The notes: generated by a model not told the origin, from the sequence alone. A DNA stretch of 64,000 bases from Pedobacter panaciterrae (GCF_013204795.1 NZ_JABMKW010000016.1:620001-684000); one strand, 5' to 3'; positions 1 to 9,127 are shown, numbered from the stretch's first letter. Program-made: numbers and translations.

Positions 1-3
1 CTA

Positions 4-35
4 AAAGCCCTTTGAAATTTCAAAGGGCTTTTTTT
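4..35 (+). terminator. Intrinsic terminator of the gene left of the window
   Basis: AAAGCCCTTTGAAA is followed directly by its reverse complement TTTCAAAGGGCTTT and a run of eight T. The hairpin is perfect and ends in a U-tract, as in a Rho-independent terminator. It most likely closes a + strand transcript that enters from outside the window; the complementary A-run at the left could let it work in both directions. Confidence 0.8.
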
Positions 36-48
36 TATTTATAGTTCC

Positions 49-75
49 GTCATCCTGAACTTATTTCAGGATGAC
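49..75. repeat. Short copy of the CGTCATCCTGA inverted-repeat family
   Basis: GTCATCCTGAA (49-59) and TTCAGGATGAC (65-75) form a perfect 11-bp stem with a 5-base loop. Closely similar sequence occurs at 13465, 16296 and 21658, always between genes, so this is a dispersed palindromic repeat rather than a gene-specific site. No function can be read from it. Confidence 0.75.
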
Positions 76-174
76 AATACTAACCTCTCAGAATGACCAT
101 CGCTTTATGAAAAATCCCTCTAAAAAAAACAAAATTTCAACCAACTTTTTTAAGGTTTTCCACATTTTAAGAAG

Positions 175-188
175 AATTTGCGCAAATT
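175..188. promoter_or_regulatory. Perfect 14-bp palindrome upstream of the ilv operon
   Basis: AATTTGCGCAAATT is self-complementary. A symmetric site of this size between a terminator and an operon start is the right shape for a dimeric repressor or activator, but nothing identifies the protein. The base composition (GCGC core in AT-rich flanks) stands out from its surroundings. Confidence 0.35.
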
Positions 189-207
189 TATAATGCTAGC
201 ATAACAC

Positions 208-240
208 CTATACCGAATACCGATTTCATATTTGGTATAG
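208..240. repeat. 12-bp stem-loop upstream of the ilv operon
   Basis: CTATACCGAATA (208-219) pairs with TATTTGGTATAG (229-240), with one G-T wobble and a 9-base loop. It lies between the 14-bp palindrome and the 21-bp inverted repeat. It could be an operator, or an RNA structure if transcription starts further upstream than I propose. Confidence 0.4.
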
Positions 241-262
241 CGACCACCATGTTAAGATATGA

Positions 263-307
263 ATTTTACATATATTTAAGAATTATATTCTTAAATATAT
301 GTAAAAT
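263..307. repeat. Perfect 21-bp inverted repeat upstream of the ilv operon
   Basis: Positions 263-283 and 287-307 are exact reverse complements of 21 bases with a 3-base spacer (TAT), almost entirely A/T. The 12-mer AAGAATTATATT occurs at 278-289 and again at 309-320, where it runs into a T-tract. It may be a cruciform, a regulator site, or a weak terminator insulating the operon from upstream transcription. Confidence 0.6.
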
Positions 308-345
308 AAAGAATTATATTTTTTTTCATTTATTTTCATTCACCT

Positions 346-377
346 ATTGATAGTTTAACCGCCAAGAGGTAAATTGG
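346..377 (+). promoter_or_regulatory. Possible Bacteroidota-type promoter of the ilv operon
   Basis: ATTG (346-349) is followed after 20 bases by TAAATTGG (370-377). This approximates the Bacteroidota pattern TTTG, about 19-21 bases, TAnnTTTG, with one mismatch in each box. Transcription would start near 384, about 27 bases before the leader peptide. The match is imperfect and other placements are possible. Confidence 0.3.
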
Positions 378-410
378 ATTCTATAAAACAACAAGAAATT
401 AAACAACGAT

Positions 411-494
411 ATGAACCTTTCAGTCAACGTCTTATTTACTGTAATTGTCAACCTAATTCTCCTACTGATTATTCAGAAGGATAAGGCGCTATAA
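411..494 (+). CDS. ilv leader peptide (attenuation peptide)
   Basis: This 27-codon ORF starts at ATG 411 and ends at TAA 492-494. Fifteen of its residues are Leu (7), Val (4) or Ile (4), including the unbroken run LILLLII at residues 15-21 (453-473), the amino acids whose synthesis the downstream operon provides. It is followed by an antiterminator/terminator pair (485-490, 524-549), then ilvE at 589. This is the architecture of classical ribosome-mediated attenuation. When charged Leu/Ile/Val tRNA is scarce, a ribosome stalling in the run would leave GGCGCT (485-490) free. Translation to the stop codon would cover it. A short membrane-like peptide is the alternative reading, but the hairpins argue against it. 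Confidence 0.8.
   Translation: MNLSVNVLFTVIVNLILLLIIQKDKAL
485..490 (+). promoter_or_regulatory. Antiterminator arm within the leader peptide's last codons
   Basis: GGCGCT at 485-490 is identical to the descending arm of the terminator (539-544). It can therefore pair with AGCGCC (524-529), the ascending arm, and prevent the terminator from forming. It lies in the last four leader codons, so a ribosome reaching the stop codon would mask it. This mutually exclusive pairing links leader translation to termination. Confidence 0.65.
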
Positions 495-523
495 AGGAAT
501 ATTGAATACTTAAAATATACTAG

Positions 524-549
524 AGCGCCACCACAAGTGGCGCTTTTTT
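524..549 (+). terminator. Attenuator terminator in front of ilvE
   Basis: AGCGCCAC (524-531) and GTGGCGCT (537-544) form an 8-bp GC-rich stem with a CACAA loop, running into T544-T549. It lies 39 bases before the ilvE start and after the leader peptide, so it would end transcription before the operon unless the antiterminator forms. Confidence 0.8.
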
Positions 550-588
550 AATGAAACATCTAAAATACAAAAACATACCTGACAAAAA

Positions 589-1479
589 ATGCAATATTTC
601 AATTCAAATACCATACTTTACTTAAACGGGCGGTTCGAAAAAGCGGCCGATTCAAACGCCGATTTGTATGGTCAGTCGTTACACTACGGCTATGCAGTTT
701 TTGAAGGAATAAGGGCCTACTCCACTCACAATGGCACCCGTATTTTTAAGGCAAGAGAACATTTCGAAAGATTAAAACGCTCTGCAGAATTAGTTCATAT
801 TCCATTTACATGGGACATAAATAAATTAATTAAACAAACCTACAGGTTATTAGAAATCAACAATTTAAAGGATGCTTATATCCGTCCTTTAATATATTGT
901 CCACCTGCTATGTCATTGGTTGCTGCAAAAGAAGCTTCAATCATGATCTGCGTGTGGGATTGGGAAGCTTATCTTGGACATAAACTGCTTAAAGTTTGCG
1001 TATCAAGTTTTGAACGTCCAAATCCTAAATCAACTCCTATTGAGGCTAAGGTTAGCGGCAACTATGTTAACTCCATACTAGCCACTACAGAGGCCAAACG
1101 TAAAGGATTTGATGAGGCCTTGTTGCTTGATATGTATGGCAACGTTGCTGAAGCCCCGGGTGCAAATATCTTTATCGAAAAAAATGGCAGGTTATACACC
1201 CCTCCTCTTGGAAACATTTTACCAGGTATTACCCGGGCTACAGTAATTGAACTATGCCATATTTTAGATATAGAAATTATTGAGAAACATTTATCAGTAA
1301 AAGACCTGAAACATGCGGATAGCGCATTTTTCTGTGGTACAGCTACTGAAATTGCAGGAATAGGATCGGTAGACGAATATACTTTCCCATTAAAATGGAC
1401 CGATAGCGTTGGTGCAACCATACAGCGTACCTATAAATCCCTGGTATTAGAAAAACAGAACTACGAAGTAATCATATAA
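589..1479 (+). CDS. ilvE: Branched-chain amino acid aminotransferase
   Basis: This cytoplasmic PLP enzyme catalyses the last step of leucine, isoleucine and valine synthesis by moving an amino group from glutamate to the 2-oxo acids. The 296 residues match the usual length of the class IV aminotransferase family. Typical segments are visible: SLHYGYAVFEGIRAY near residue 30, the PLP-lysine region EAKVSGNYVNS near 153, and EAPGANIF near 187. Bacteroidota family members also use these motifs for D-amino acid or aminodeoxychorismate enzymes, but position as first structural gene after a Leu/Val/Ile leader settles the role. ilvD follows after 50 bases. Confidence 0.95.
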   Translation: MQYFNSNTILYLNGRFEKAADSNADLYGQSLHYGYAVFEGIRAYSTHNGTRIFKAREHFERLKRSAELVHIPFTWDINKLIKQTYRLLEINNLKDAYIRPLIYCPPAMSLVAAKEASIMICVWDWEAYLGHKLLKVCVSSFERPNPKSTPIEAKVSGNYVNSILATTEAKRKGFDEALLLDMYGNVAEAPGANIFIEKNGRLYTPPLGNILPGITRATVIELCHILDIEIIEKHLSVKDLKHADSAFFCGTATEIAGIGSVDEYTFPLKWTDSVGATIQRTYKSLVLEKQNYEVII

Positions 1480-1529
1480 CTACTACATAATATAATAAGT
1501 AAATAACAAAAAAGACCTAACCACATAAT

Positions 1530-3227
1530 ATGTCACAAACACCAGAAATCAATCGCTACAGTAAAACTTTTACACAAGACCCAACACAACCGGCTGCACA
1601 AGCAATGTTGTACGGAATTGGTTTAACTAAAGCAGATATGGATAAAGCTCAGGTTGGTATTGCCAGCATGGGATATGATGGAAACACCTGCAACATGCAT
1701 TTAAATGATTTAGCCAAAATCGTTAAAGATGGTGTATGGAAAAATGACATGGTCGGTTTAACATTCAGCACTATTGGTGTTAGTGATGGTATGTCTAACG
1801 GAACAGATGGAATGCGTTATTCCTTAGTTTCAAGAGATGTTATTGCCGATTCAATTGAGACCATTTGTGGTGGGCAATACTACGATGGATTGATCACTAT
1901 ACCTGGCTGCGACAAAAATATGCCGGGATCTATCATGGCAATGGGCCGTTTAAATCGCCCTTCTATCATGGTTTACGGTGGAAGTATCCACTCTGGGAAC
2001 TACAAGGGTAAAGCATTAAACATTGTGTCTGCTTTTGAGGCATTGGGTCAAAAACTTGCAGGTAACTTAGAAGAAGAGGATTTTCAGGGTGTAATCAGAA
2101 ATGCTTGTCCTGGTGCAGGTGCTTGCGGAGGTATGTATACAGCTAACACTATGGCTTCTGCTATTGAAGCGTTAGGTATGAGTTTGCCTTACAGCTCCTC
2201 ATATCCTGCATTAAGCGAAGAAAAAAGAAATGAATGCTTAGAAGCCGGTAAAGCAATTAGAATTCTATTGGAAAGAAATATCCTTCCTTCAGATATCATG
2301 ACAGAAAGGTCATTCCACAATGCTATCGTTACTGTTATGGTTTTAGGTGGTTCTACCAATGCAGTATTGCACTTAATTGCAATGGCTAAATCGGTAGGCT
2401 TAAATTTACAACTTAGTGATTTCCAAAAAATCAGCGACAGCACTCCGGTACTTGGTGATCTAAAACCAAGCGGAACTTACCTGATGGAAGATCTGCATGA
2501 AATTGGCGGTGTACCTGCGGTTTTAAAGTACCTGATAAAAGTTGGTTTAGTTCATGGCGACTGTATCACTGTTACTGGTAAAACATTGGCAGAAAACGTA
2601 GCAGATGCTGTAGATCTTGACTTCGATAAACAAAAAATTATATTCCCTGTAACAGAACCGATTAAAGAAACCGGTCACTTACAAATGCTTTACGGGAACC
2701 TTGCAACTAAAGGTGCTGTAGCTAAAATCAGTGGTAAAGAAGGCGAAAAATTTGTAGGCCCTGCCCGCGTGTTTGACGGAGAGCAGAAGCTGATTGCAGG
2801 AATTCAAAGTGGAAAAGTAAAGAGCGGAGACGTAGTAGTAATCAGACAGGTTGGTCCTAAAGGAGCTCCGGGTATGCCTGAAATGCTAAAGCCAACTTCG
2901 GTTATTATAGGTGCAGGATTAGGTAAAACTGTGGCTTTAATTACAGATGGTCGTTTTTCGGGTGGTACTCATGGTTTTGTAGTAGGCCACATCACTCCTG
3001 AAGCATGGGATGGCGGAAACATCGCATTAGTTCATGATGATGACATCATCACTATTGATGCAGTAAACAATTCAATTGATGTTCATTTAACTGAAGAGCA
3101 GCTGGCTACCCGCCGAGCGGTTTGGAAACAGTTGCCACCACCCGTCACAAAAGGAGTGCTCTATAAATACCTTAAACAAGTAAGCAATGCCAGCGAAGGC
3201 TGCGTTACTGATGCCTACAATGATTAA
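1530..3227 (+). CDS. ilvD: Dihydroxy-acid dehydratase
   Basis: IlvD dehydrates 2,3-dihydroxy-isovalerate and 2,3-dihydroxy-3-methylvalerate to the 2-oxo acids that precede valine/leucine and isoleucine. It is an Fe-S enzyme of the IlvD/Edd family. The 565 residues are a normal length. The cluster motif GCDKNMPGS, the segment [17 protein letters not shown] and the C-terminal [16 protein letters not shown] are all present. It lies in the operon 50 bases after ilvE and 34 bases before ilvB. The sugar-acid dehydratase Edd is the family alternative, but the context leaves little doubt. Confidence 0.97.
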   Translation: MSQTPEINRYSKTFTQDPTQPAAQAMLYGIGLTKADMDKAQVGIASMGYDGNTCNMHLNDLAKIVKDGVWKNDMVGLTFSTIGVSDGMSNGTDGMRYSLVSRDVIADSIETICGGQYYDGLITIPGCDKNMPGSIMAMGRLNRPSIMVYGGSIHSGNYKGKALNIVSAFEALGQKLAGNLEEEDFQGVIRNACPGAGACGGMYTANTMASAIEALGMSLPYSSSYPALSEEKRNECLEAGKAIRILLERNILPSDIMTERSFHNAIVTVMVLGGSTNAVLHLIAMAKSVGLNLQLSDFQKISDSTPVLGDLKPSGTYLMEDLHEIGGVPAVLKYLIKVGLVHGDCITVTGKTLAENVADAVDLDFDKQKIIFPVTEPIKETGHLQMLYGNLATKGAVAKISGKEGEKFVGPARVFDGEQKLIAGIQSGKVKSGDVVVIRQVGPKGAPGMPEMLKPTSVIIGAGLGKTVALITDGRFSGGTHGFVVGHITPEAWDGGNIALVHDDDIITIDAVNNSIDVHLTEEQLATRRAVWKQLPPPVTKGVLYKYLKQVSNASEGCVTDAYND

Positions 3228-3261
3228 TTAATTAGAAAACCTATACCCTAAACATACAACA

Positions 3262-5001
3262 ATGGATACAGCACACGAGGAAACAACAACCTTAACAGAA
3301 CCTAAAAAAACAACAACTGTTTCAGGCTCTGTGGCTTTATTGGAAGGATTAATAGCTGAGGGTACCGATACCATTTTTGGTTACCCGGGCGGCGCCATCA
3401 TGCCAATTTATGATGCGCTATACGATTACAAAGAAAAATTACAACATATTCTAGTACGTCATGAGCAAGGCGGCACACACGCTGGCCAGGGTTATGCACG
3501 TACTTCAGGCAAAGTCGGTGTTGTTTTTGCAACCAGCGGTCCTGGCGCAACAAACCTGGTAACAGGTTTGGCTGATGCTCAGATAGACAGTACTCCTATG
3601 GTTTGCATCACAGGCCAGGTTTTTGCACACCTTTTAGGAACAGATGCTTTCCAGGAAACTGATGTAATTAACATCACCACTCCGGTTACAAAATGGAACT
3701 ATCAGGTAACTGATGCCAATGAAATTCCTAGTGTTCTTGCAAAAGCTTTTTATATCGCACGCAGTGGAAGACCAGGTCCGGTTTTAATTGACATTACCAA
3801 AAATGCGCAGTTACAAATGTTCGAATACGAAGGATATACTCCTTGCGAACACATCCGTAGCTACCGCCCTAAACCTTTGATCAGAAAAGAATATATTGAG
3901 GAGGCTGCAGCGTTAATTAACGGAGCAAAAAAACCTTTCATCCTATTCGGACAAGGTGTTTTATTAGGTAATGCAGAACAAGAATTTAAAGCTTTTGTAG
4001 AGAAAAGCGGTATTCCGGCAGCATGGACAATACTAGGTGCCGGTGCCATCCCTACAGATCATCCGTTAAATGTTGGTATGCTTGGTATGCATGGTAACTA
4101 TGGCCCTAACGTACAAACTAACGCTTGCGATGTTTTAATTGCAATAGGAATGCGTTTCGACGACCGTGTTACAGGCCGCTTAGATAAGTATGCAAAACAG
4201 GCAAAGGTTATCCATTTGGATATTGACCCGGCCGAAATTGATAAAAACGTAAAAGCAGACGTTCCTGTTTGGGGCGATTGTAAAGAAACTTTACCATTGT
4301 TAACTGCTTTGGTTGATCAGAAATCGCATACCGAATGGGTAGAGGAATTCAGGGCTTTTGATAAAACTGAGCAAGAAACCGTAATACAAAAAGAACTAAA
4401 CCCGGAAAGCGGAGAGCTTACCATGGGCGAGGTTATCAATAAATTAAATGAGCTGACCAAAGGTGATGCTGTTATTGTTACCGATGTTGGCCAACATCAA
4501 ATGGTTGCTTGCCGCTATGCCAAGTTTAACCAAACAAGAAGCAATATTACCAGCGGTGGTTTAGGTACTATGGGCTTTGGTTTACCGGCTGCAATTGGTG
4601 CTAAATTCGGTGCTCCGGAGCGTACAGTAGTTGCCATTATTGGTGATGGTGGTTTCCAGATGACTTGCCAGGAATTAGGAACCATTATGCAAAGTGGCAT
4701 CGACGTTAAAATCATGATTTTGAACAACAGATTCTTGGGAATGGTTCGTCAGTGGCAGCAGTTATTCCACGAAAAACGTTATTCTTTTGTAGACATTACC
4801 AGTCCTGATTTTGTAAAACTTGCTGATTCTTACTACATCGCAGGCAAAAAAGTTTCAGAGCGTGAAGACCTTGTTGCAGCATTACAAGAAATGTTAGACC
4901 ACAAAGGTTCTTACCTTTTAGAAGTAATGGTTGCCAAAGAACATAATGTGTTCCCTATGGTTCCACAAGGAAGTAGTGTAAGCGAAATCAGACTTAAATA
5001 A
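3262..5001 (+). CDS. ilvB: Acetolactate synthase, large (catalytic) subunit
   Basis: This ThDP- and FAD-dependent enzyme condenses pyruvate with pyruvate or 2-oxobutyrate, the first common step of Val/Leu and Ile synthesis. Visible signs are the activating glutamate in RHEQGGTHAGQGYAR near residue 75, the central domain FGQGVLLG near 230, and the ThDP/Mg motif GDGGFQMTCQELGT through LNN near 455-485. Its 579 residues are a standard length; the first ~20 form a polar, Thr-rich extension before the conserved GSVALLEGL. The regulatory subunit gene ilvN follows after only 9 bases, as expected for a two-subunit enzyme. Confidence 0.97.
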   Translation: MDTAHEETTTLTEPKKTTTVSGSVALLEGLIAEGTDTIFGYPGGAIMPIYDALYDYKEKLQHILVRHEQGGTHAGQGYARTSGKVGVVFATSGPGATNLVTGLADAQIDSTPMVCITGQVFAHLLGTDAFQETDVINITTPVTKWNYQVTDANEIPSVLAKAFYIARSGRPGPVLIDITKNAQLQMFEYEGYTPCEHIRSYRPKPLIRKEYIEEAAALINGAKKPFILFGQGVLLGNAEQEFKAFVEKSGIPAAWTILGAGAIPTDHPLNVGMLGMHGNYGPNVQTNACDVLIAIGMRFDDRVTGRLDKYAKQAKVIHLDIDPAEIDKNVKADVPVWGDCKETLPLLTALVDQKSHTEWVEEFRAFDKTEQETVIQKELNPESGELTMGEVINKLNELTKGDAVIVTDVGQHQMVACRYAKFNQTRSNITSGGLGTMGFGLPAAIGAKFGAPERTVVAIIGDGGFQMTCQELGTIMQSGIDVKIMILNNRFLGMVRQWQQLFHEKRYSFVDITSPDFVKLADSYYIAGKKVSEREDLVAALQEMLDHKGSYLLEVMVAKEHNVFPMVPQGSSVSEIRLK

Positions 5002-5010
5002 TTAAAGATC

Positions 5011-5628
5011 ATGAGCAATTCCAACGATATAGAAATAACCGGAAAACAGGAATTTACGATTACTGCATATACCGAAAATAGAATCGGCATACTTAACCGT
5101 ATAGCCATCATCTTCTCCAGAAGAAAAATTAACATTGAAAGTTTAAACACCTCTCCTTCAGAAATTGAACACATTCACCGTTTCAATATTCTGATCCATG
5201 AAACGGAAGAGGTGGTTCGTAAACTGGCCCGTCAGATAGAAAAGCAGGTAGAGGTATTGAAAGTATATTACAATACTAACGAAGACATCATCTGGCAGGA
5301 AATGGCTTTGTATAAAGTGCCTACTGATACGATTGCAGAAAAAGTATCGGTAGAGCGTTTGCTTCGCGAATATGGCGCAAGAGCAGTAGTGATCCGTAAA
5401 GACTATACTGTTTTTGAAACCACCGGACACAGAGAAGAAACTGATAAACTGATTGAGGTGCTACAACCTCACGGACTAATTGAGTTTGTAAGAAGTGCAA
5501 GGGTTGCCATTATTAAAGACAGTGAAGGTTTTAACCGCAAGCTTAGAGAATTTGAGCGCAGAGAACCAGGCGAGGATGTGATTGAAAATGAATTCCTTGA
5601 TAAAGAGAAGAATGTATTTAGCATGTAA
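5011..5628 (+). CDS. ilvN: Acetolactate synthase, small (regulatory) subunit
   Basis: This is the regulatory partner of IlvB; in characterised homologues it binds valine and confers feedback inhibition. An N-terminal ACT domain (about residues 13-90) begins FTITAYTENRIGILNRIAIIFSRRKINIESL, a segment typical of the family. It is followed by the C-terminal ALS regulatory domain (about 95-175). The length of 205 residues falls in the longer class. It is 9 bases after ilvB. Valine sensitivity itself cannot be judged from the sequence. Confidence 0.95.
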   Translation: MSNSNDIEITGKQEFTITAYTENRIGILNRIAIIFSRRKINIESLNTSPSEIEHIHRFNILIHETEEVVRKLARQIEKQVEVLKVYYNTNEDIIWQEMALYKVPTDTIAEKVSVERLLREYGARAVVIRKDYTVFETTGHREETDKLIEVLQPHGLIEFVRSARVAIIKDSEGFNRKLREFERREPGEDVIENEFLDKEKNVFSM

Positions 5629-5665
5629 TTCATAGCAGGCGAATAGGCATTACAGAACTAATAAA

Positions 5666-6133
5666 ATGGAAAACACTCTTTTTAAAACGATTATACAAAC
5701 CAGGAAAAACTTTATTGAGTTGATAGAAACATCAACGATTGAAGAGGTAAATGAGGTGCCCGCAGGCTTTAACAACAATATAATTTGGAACTTTGGCCAT
5801 ATTATAAGCAGTCAGCAGATACTTTGTTATAAACTGGCCAATGTTGCCCCTGTTATAGAGGCTCAGTATATTCTGGATTATCAAAAAGGAACAAAGCCGG
5901 AAAAGTTCATTGAAGCCGAAGAAATAAACATTTTAAAAGACCTGGCGCTTAGCACTATTGATAAGCTGGCAGAAGATCTGAACAACAATGTTTTTGTAAG
6001 TTACAATGTGCGTACTACAAGCTATGGAATAGAACTAAAAAGCACAATTGAAGCAGTACAGTTTTTTCCGATACATGATGCTTACCACTATGGCTGTGCA
6101 TCATCGATTAAGAAAGCATTAAATAAAAAGTAA
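5666..6133 (+). CDS. DinB-like four-helix protein
   Basis: This 155-residue protein has the look of the DinB/YfiT superfamily: a helical bundle with spaced metal-binding histidines, here in IIWNFGHIISS (near residue 46) and HDAYHYG (near 137-141). Characterised relatives include bacillithiol- or mycothiol-dependent transferases, and most are uncharacterised. It lies 37 bases after ilvN and 33 before ilvC, on the same strand, so it is probably co-transcribed with enzymes it has no known connection to. No substrate can be assigned. Confidence 0.7.
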   Translation: MENTLFKTIIQTRKNFIELIETSTIEEVNEVPAGFNNNIIWNFGHIISSQQILCYKLANVAPVIEAQYILDYQKGTKPEKFIEAEEINILKDLALSTIDKLAEDLNNNVFVSYNVRTTSYGIELKSTIEAVQFFPIHDAYHYGCASSIKKALNKK

Positions 6134-6166
6134 ATAAGAACCTTATAACAAAAAACCGATAAAACG

Positions 6167-7648
6167 ATGTCAAATTATTTTAACACATTACCTCTTAGAG
6201 AAAAATTAAACCAATTAGGTGTTTGCGATTTCATGGACAGTTCAGAATTTCTTGATGGCGTAAATGCACTAAAAGGAAAAAAACTGGTAATTGTAGGTTG
6301 TGGAGCACAAGGCCTTAACCAAGGTTTAAATTTAAGAGATAGTGGTTTAAATGTTGCCTATACTTTAAGAAAAGAAGCTATTGAAGGCAAAAGAGATTCA
6401 TGGAAAAATGCTACAGAAAACAACTTTACTGTTGGCACTTACGAAGAATTAATTCCTACAGCTGATGTAGTAATTAACCTTACTCCTGACAAACAACATA
6501 CTGCAGTTGTAACTGCAATTATGCCGCTAATGAAACAAGGTGCTACTTTATTGTACTCGCACGGTTTTAACATTGTGGAAGAAGGAATGCAGATCCGTAA
6601 AGATATTACGGTGATCATGGTAGCACCTAAATGCCCGGGAAGTGAAGTAAGAGCTGAGTATGTAAGAGGTTTTGGTGTACCTACCCTAATCGCTGTACAC
6701 CCTGAGAACGATCCGGAAGGAAAAGGTTTAGCACAAGCTAAAGCTTACTGCGTTGGAACTGGTGGCCACAGAGCTGGTGTTTTAAAATCATCTTTTGTTG
6801 CTGAAGTAAAATCAGATTTAATGGGCGAGCAAACTATCCTTTGTGGTTTGTTACAAACTGGCTCAATCCTTTCATTCGACAAAATGATTGAAAAAGGAAT
6901 CGATGCTGGTTATGCTTCTAAACTTGTTCAGTACGGTGTTGAAGTAATTACTGAAGCATTAAAACATGGCGGTGTTTCTGGCATGATGGACAGATTAAGC
7001 AATGTAGCTAAAGTTAAAGCTTTTGAAATTTCAGAAGAATTGAAAGACATTATGCGTCCGCTATTCCAAAAACATCAGGATGATATCATGAGCGGTGAAT
7101 TTAGCCGTACAATGATGGAAGACTGGGCTGCTGGTGACAAAAACTTATTGGCATGGCGTGCAGCTACAGGAGAAACTGCTTTTGAAAAAACTCCTGCCGG
7201 CGATGTAAAAATCGGCGAACAAGAATATTTTGACAACTATACTTTAATGGTTGCTTTTGTTAGAGCAGGTGTTGAATTGGCTTTCGAAACAATGGTTCAG
7301 GCTGGTATTAAACCAGAATCAGCTTACTATGAGTCGTTACACGAAACACCACTTATTGCCAATACCATTGCGCGTAAAAAGTTATTCGAAATGAATCGTG
7401 TGATCTCTGACACTGCTGAATATGGTTGTTACTTATTTGATTATGCTTGTAAACCTTTACTAGCTGATTTCATGACTAAAGTAGATACCGATTTAGTAGG
7501 TAAAAACTTTAACGAAGGTAAAGATGGTTCGGTTGATAACAGAACGTTAATTGCAATTAATGAGGCGCTTCGTTCTCATGAAGTTGAAATAGTTGGCGCT
7601 AGATTAAGAAAAGCGATGACTGCAATGAAATCTATAAAAACAGCATAA
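6167..7648 (+). CDS. ilvC: Ketol-acid reductoisomerase, class II
   Basis: IlvC isomerises and reduces acetolactate or acetohydroxybutyrate with NAD(P)H and Mg2+, the second common step of Val/Leu/Ile synthesis. The nucleotide-binding motif [16 protein letters not shown] lies near residue 42. The 493 residues and duplicated C-terminal helical domain place it in the long class II, as in E. coli, rather than the ~330-residue class [20 protein letters not shown] near 154 and the metal-binding region [13 protein letters not shown] near 216 are present. The ABC protein gene follows 9 bases later. Confidence 0.97.
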   Translation: MSNYFNTLPLREKLNQLGVCDFMDSSEFLDGVNALKGKKLVIVGCGAQGLNQGLNLRDSGLNVAYTLRKEAIEGKRDSWKNATENNFTVGTYEELIPTADVVINLTPDKQHTAVVTAIMPLMKQGATLLYSHGFNIVEEGMQIRKDITVIMVAPKCPGSEVRAEYVRGFGVPTLIAVHPENDPEGKGLAQAKAYCVGTGGHRAGVLKSSFVAEVKSDLMGEQTILCGLLQTGSILSFDKMIEKGIDAGYASKLVQYGVEVITEALKHGGVSGMMDRLSNVAKVKAFEISEELKDIMRPLFQKHQDDIMSGEFSRTMMEDWAAGDKNLLAWRAATGETAFEKTPAGDVKIGEQEYFDNYTLMVAFVRAGVELAFETMVQAGIKPESAYYESLHETPLIANTIARKKLFEMNRVISDTAEYGCYLFDYACKPLLADFMTKVDTDLVGKNFNEGKDGSVDNRTLIAINEALRSHEVEIVGARLRKAMTAMKSIKTA

Positions 7649-7657
7649 TAATATTAA

Positions 7658-9127
7658 ATGTCACAGCCCGTCGTCCATATCACAAAACTAAATTTAAAGT
7701 ATCGGCACAAACCCGTGTTAATGGATTTGAACTGGACTATAAATCGTAACGAGAATTGGTTGTTGTGTGGAACAAGCGGGAGTGGCAAAACATCATTAGC
7801 TAAAGCTATGGCCGGTATAGGCCATAGCTACAGTAATATTGAAATCAACTTTAATCCTCAAAGCAGTTTACCTGCTATGGCCTATTATGTGGCCAATTGG
7901 TTTCAATTTAAAGACTTGGAAGGCCAGTCTAATTTCTATTATCAGCAGCGTTACAATAAGCAATCAACAGAAACTACAGCCACAGTAAAAGCTGAATTGG
8001 AAAGTTTCGGCAAAAAACATTCACTTTCAATTCATGAAGTAGATAGGGTTCTAGCCGCACTAGGGTTTTCGGAATTAAAATACTCCACACTTATCCAGTT
8101 ATCCAGCGGAGAACATAAAAAATTACAATTGGTTAAGGCCTTATGGTTAAAACCGCAGTTGTTAATACTTGATCTTCCTTACAACGGATTGGATGTACTT
8201 TCCCGTAAAAACTTAAACGCTTTACTTGAAGAAATTTCTGAAGTAGGAACACAGTTGATCTTAATCAGCAACGAAGCCGAGCTACCTGGCTGCATCAATC
8301 GCATTGCGACAATTGAGGAAGGCAAATTAGTCGAAATTTCTGGTGATGAACGTACCTGGAATGATATAGAAGCGTCTGATAAACCTGTTCCTACATTTTT
8401 GAGTGAATCGGTTGTAAATGCTTCATCTGCAGAGATCATTAGAATGATCAATGTAAATATCAGCTACGGCGAAAAACAGGTGTTAAAAAACATCAACTGG
8501 GAAGTTAAAGCGGGTGAAAAATGGGTGTTGCATGGCCATAACGGCTCTGGAAAATCAACTTTGTTAAGTTTAATCTGTGGCGATCATCCTCAGGCATACG
8601 CCAATGATTTTCATTTATTTGGAAACAAAAGAGGAAGCGGAGAAAGCATCTGGGAGATTAAAGAACGAATTGGTTTAATATCACCAGAATTGCACTGGTA
8701 TTTTGATCCTTCAGCAACTGTTTGGCAAAGTATTGTTTCTGGCTTTTATGATAGTTCAGGCTTATTTTGTGATCCGGGATATTCAAAAAAGGCTAAAACC
8801 GATGAATTAATTCATTATTTCGGCCTGGATGAATATAAAAATACCTTGATGAACGAACTTCCTCTTGGTAAACAAAGACTGGCATTATTGGCCCGTACCA
8901 TTGTAAAAAACCCGGAGCTATTGATATTGGATGAACCTTGCCAGGGATTAGACCAGCAACAAACATTGCATTTTAACAAACTGGTAGATGAATTGTGCAA
9001 AAATGGTACAACATTGATTTATGTTGGTCATTTTGAATCACAGATACCGGGCTGTATTGAGAAAAGAATTTTATTAGAAAACGGTGAAGTAAAATCCGTC
9101 GAAACCTTATTAGAGAGCGTACTATGA
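7658..9127 (+). CDS. ABC protein with two fused ATPase domains (ModF-like)
   Basis: Two ATP-binding cassettes are fused and no membrane segments are present, so this is a soluble double ATPase resembling ModF-type proteins. Domain 1 has Walker A GTSGSGKT (38-45) and signature LSSGEHKK, but its Walker B reads LLILDLP, with Leu173 where the catalytic glutamate belongs. Domain 2 has Walker A GHNGSGKS (293-300) and an intact LLILDEP (Asp425-Glu426), but an atypical signature LPLGKQRLA. Only one site therefore seems fit for hydrolysis. It lies 9 bases after ilvC and overlaps leuB1 by 4 bases (ATGA), which suggests translational coupling. No permease is nearby and its role is unknown. Confidence 0.85.
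   Translation: MSQPVVHITKLNLKYRHKPVLMDLNWTINRNENWLLCGTSGSGKTSLAKAMAGIGHSYSNIEINFNPQSSLPAMAYYVANWFQFKDLEGQSNFYYQQRYNKQSTETTATVKAELESFGKKHSLSIHEVDRVLAALGFSELKYSTLIQLSSGEHKKLQLVKALWLKPQLLILDLPYNGLDVLSRKNLNALLEEISEVGTQLILISNEAELPGCINRIATIEEGKLVEISGDERTWNDIEASDKPVPTFLSESVVNASSAEIIRMINVNISYGEKQVLKNINWEVKAGEKWVLHGHNGSGKSTLLSLICGDHPQAYANDFHLFGNKRGSGESIWEIKERIGLISPELHWYFDPSATVWQSIVSGFYDSSGLFCDPGYSKKAKTDELIHYFGLDEYKNTLMNELPLGKQRLALLARTIVKNPELLILDEPCQGLDQQQTLHFNKLVDELCKNGTTLIYVGHFESQIPGCIEKRILLENGEVKSVETLLESVL

Noticed and set aside
360..588. T-box or amino-acid riboswitch in the ilv leader
   Set aside because: No T-box core or known aptamer signature is visible, and the peptide with alternative hairpins explains the region better.
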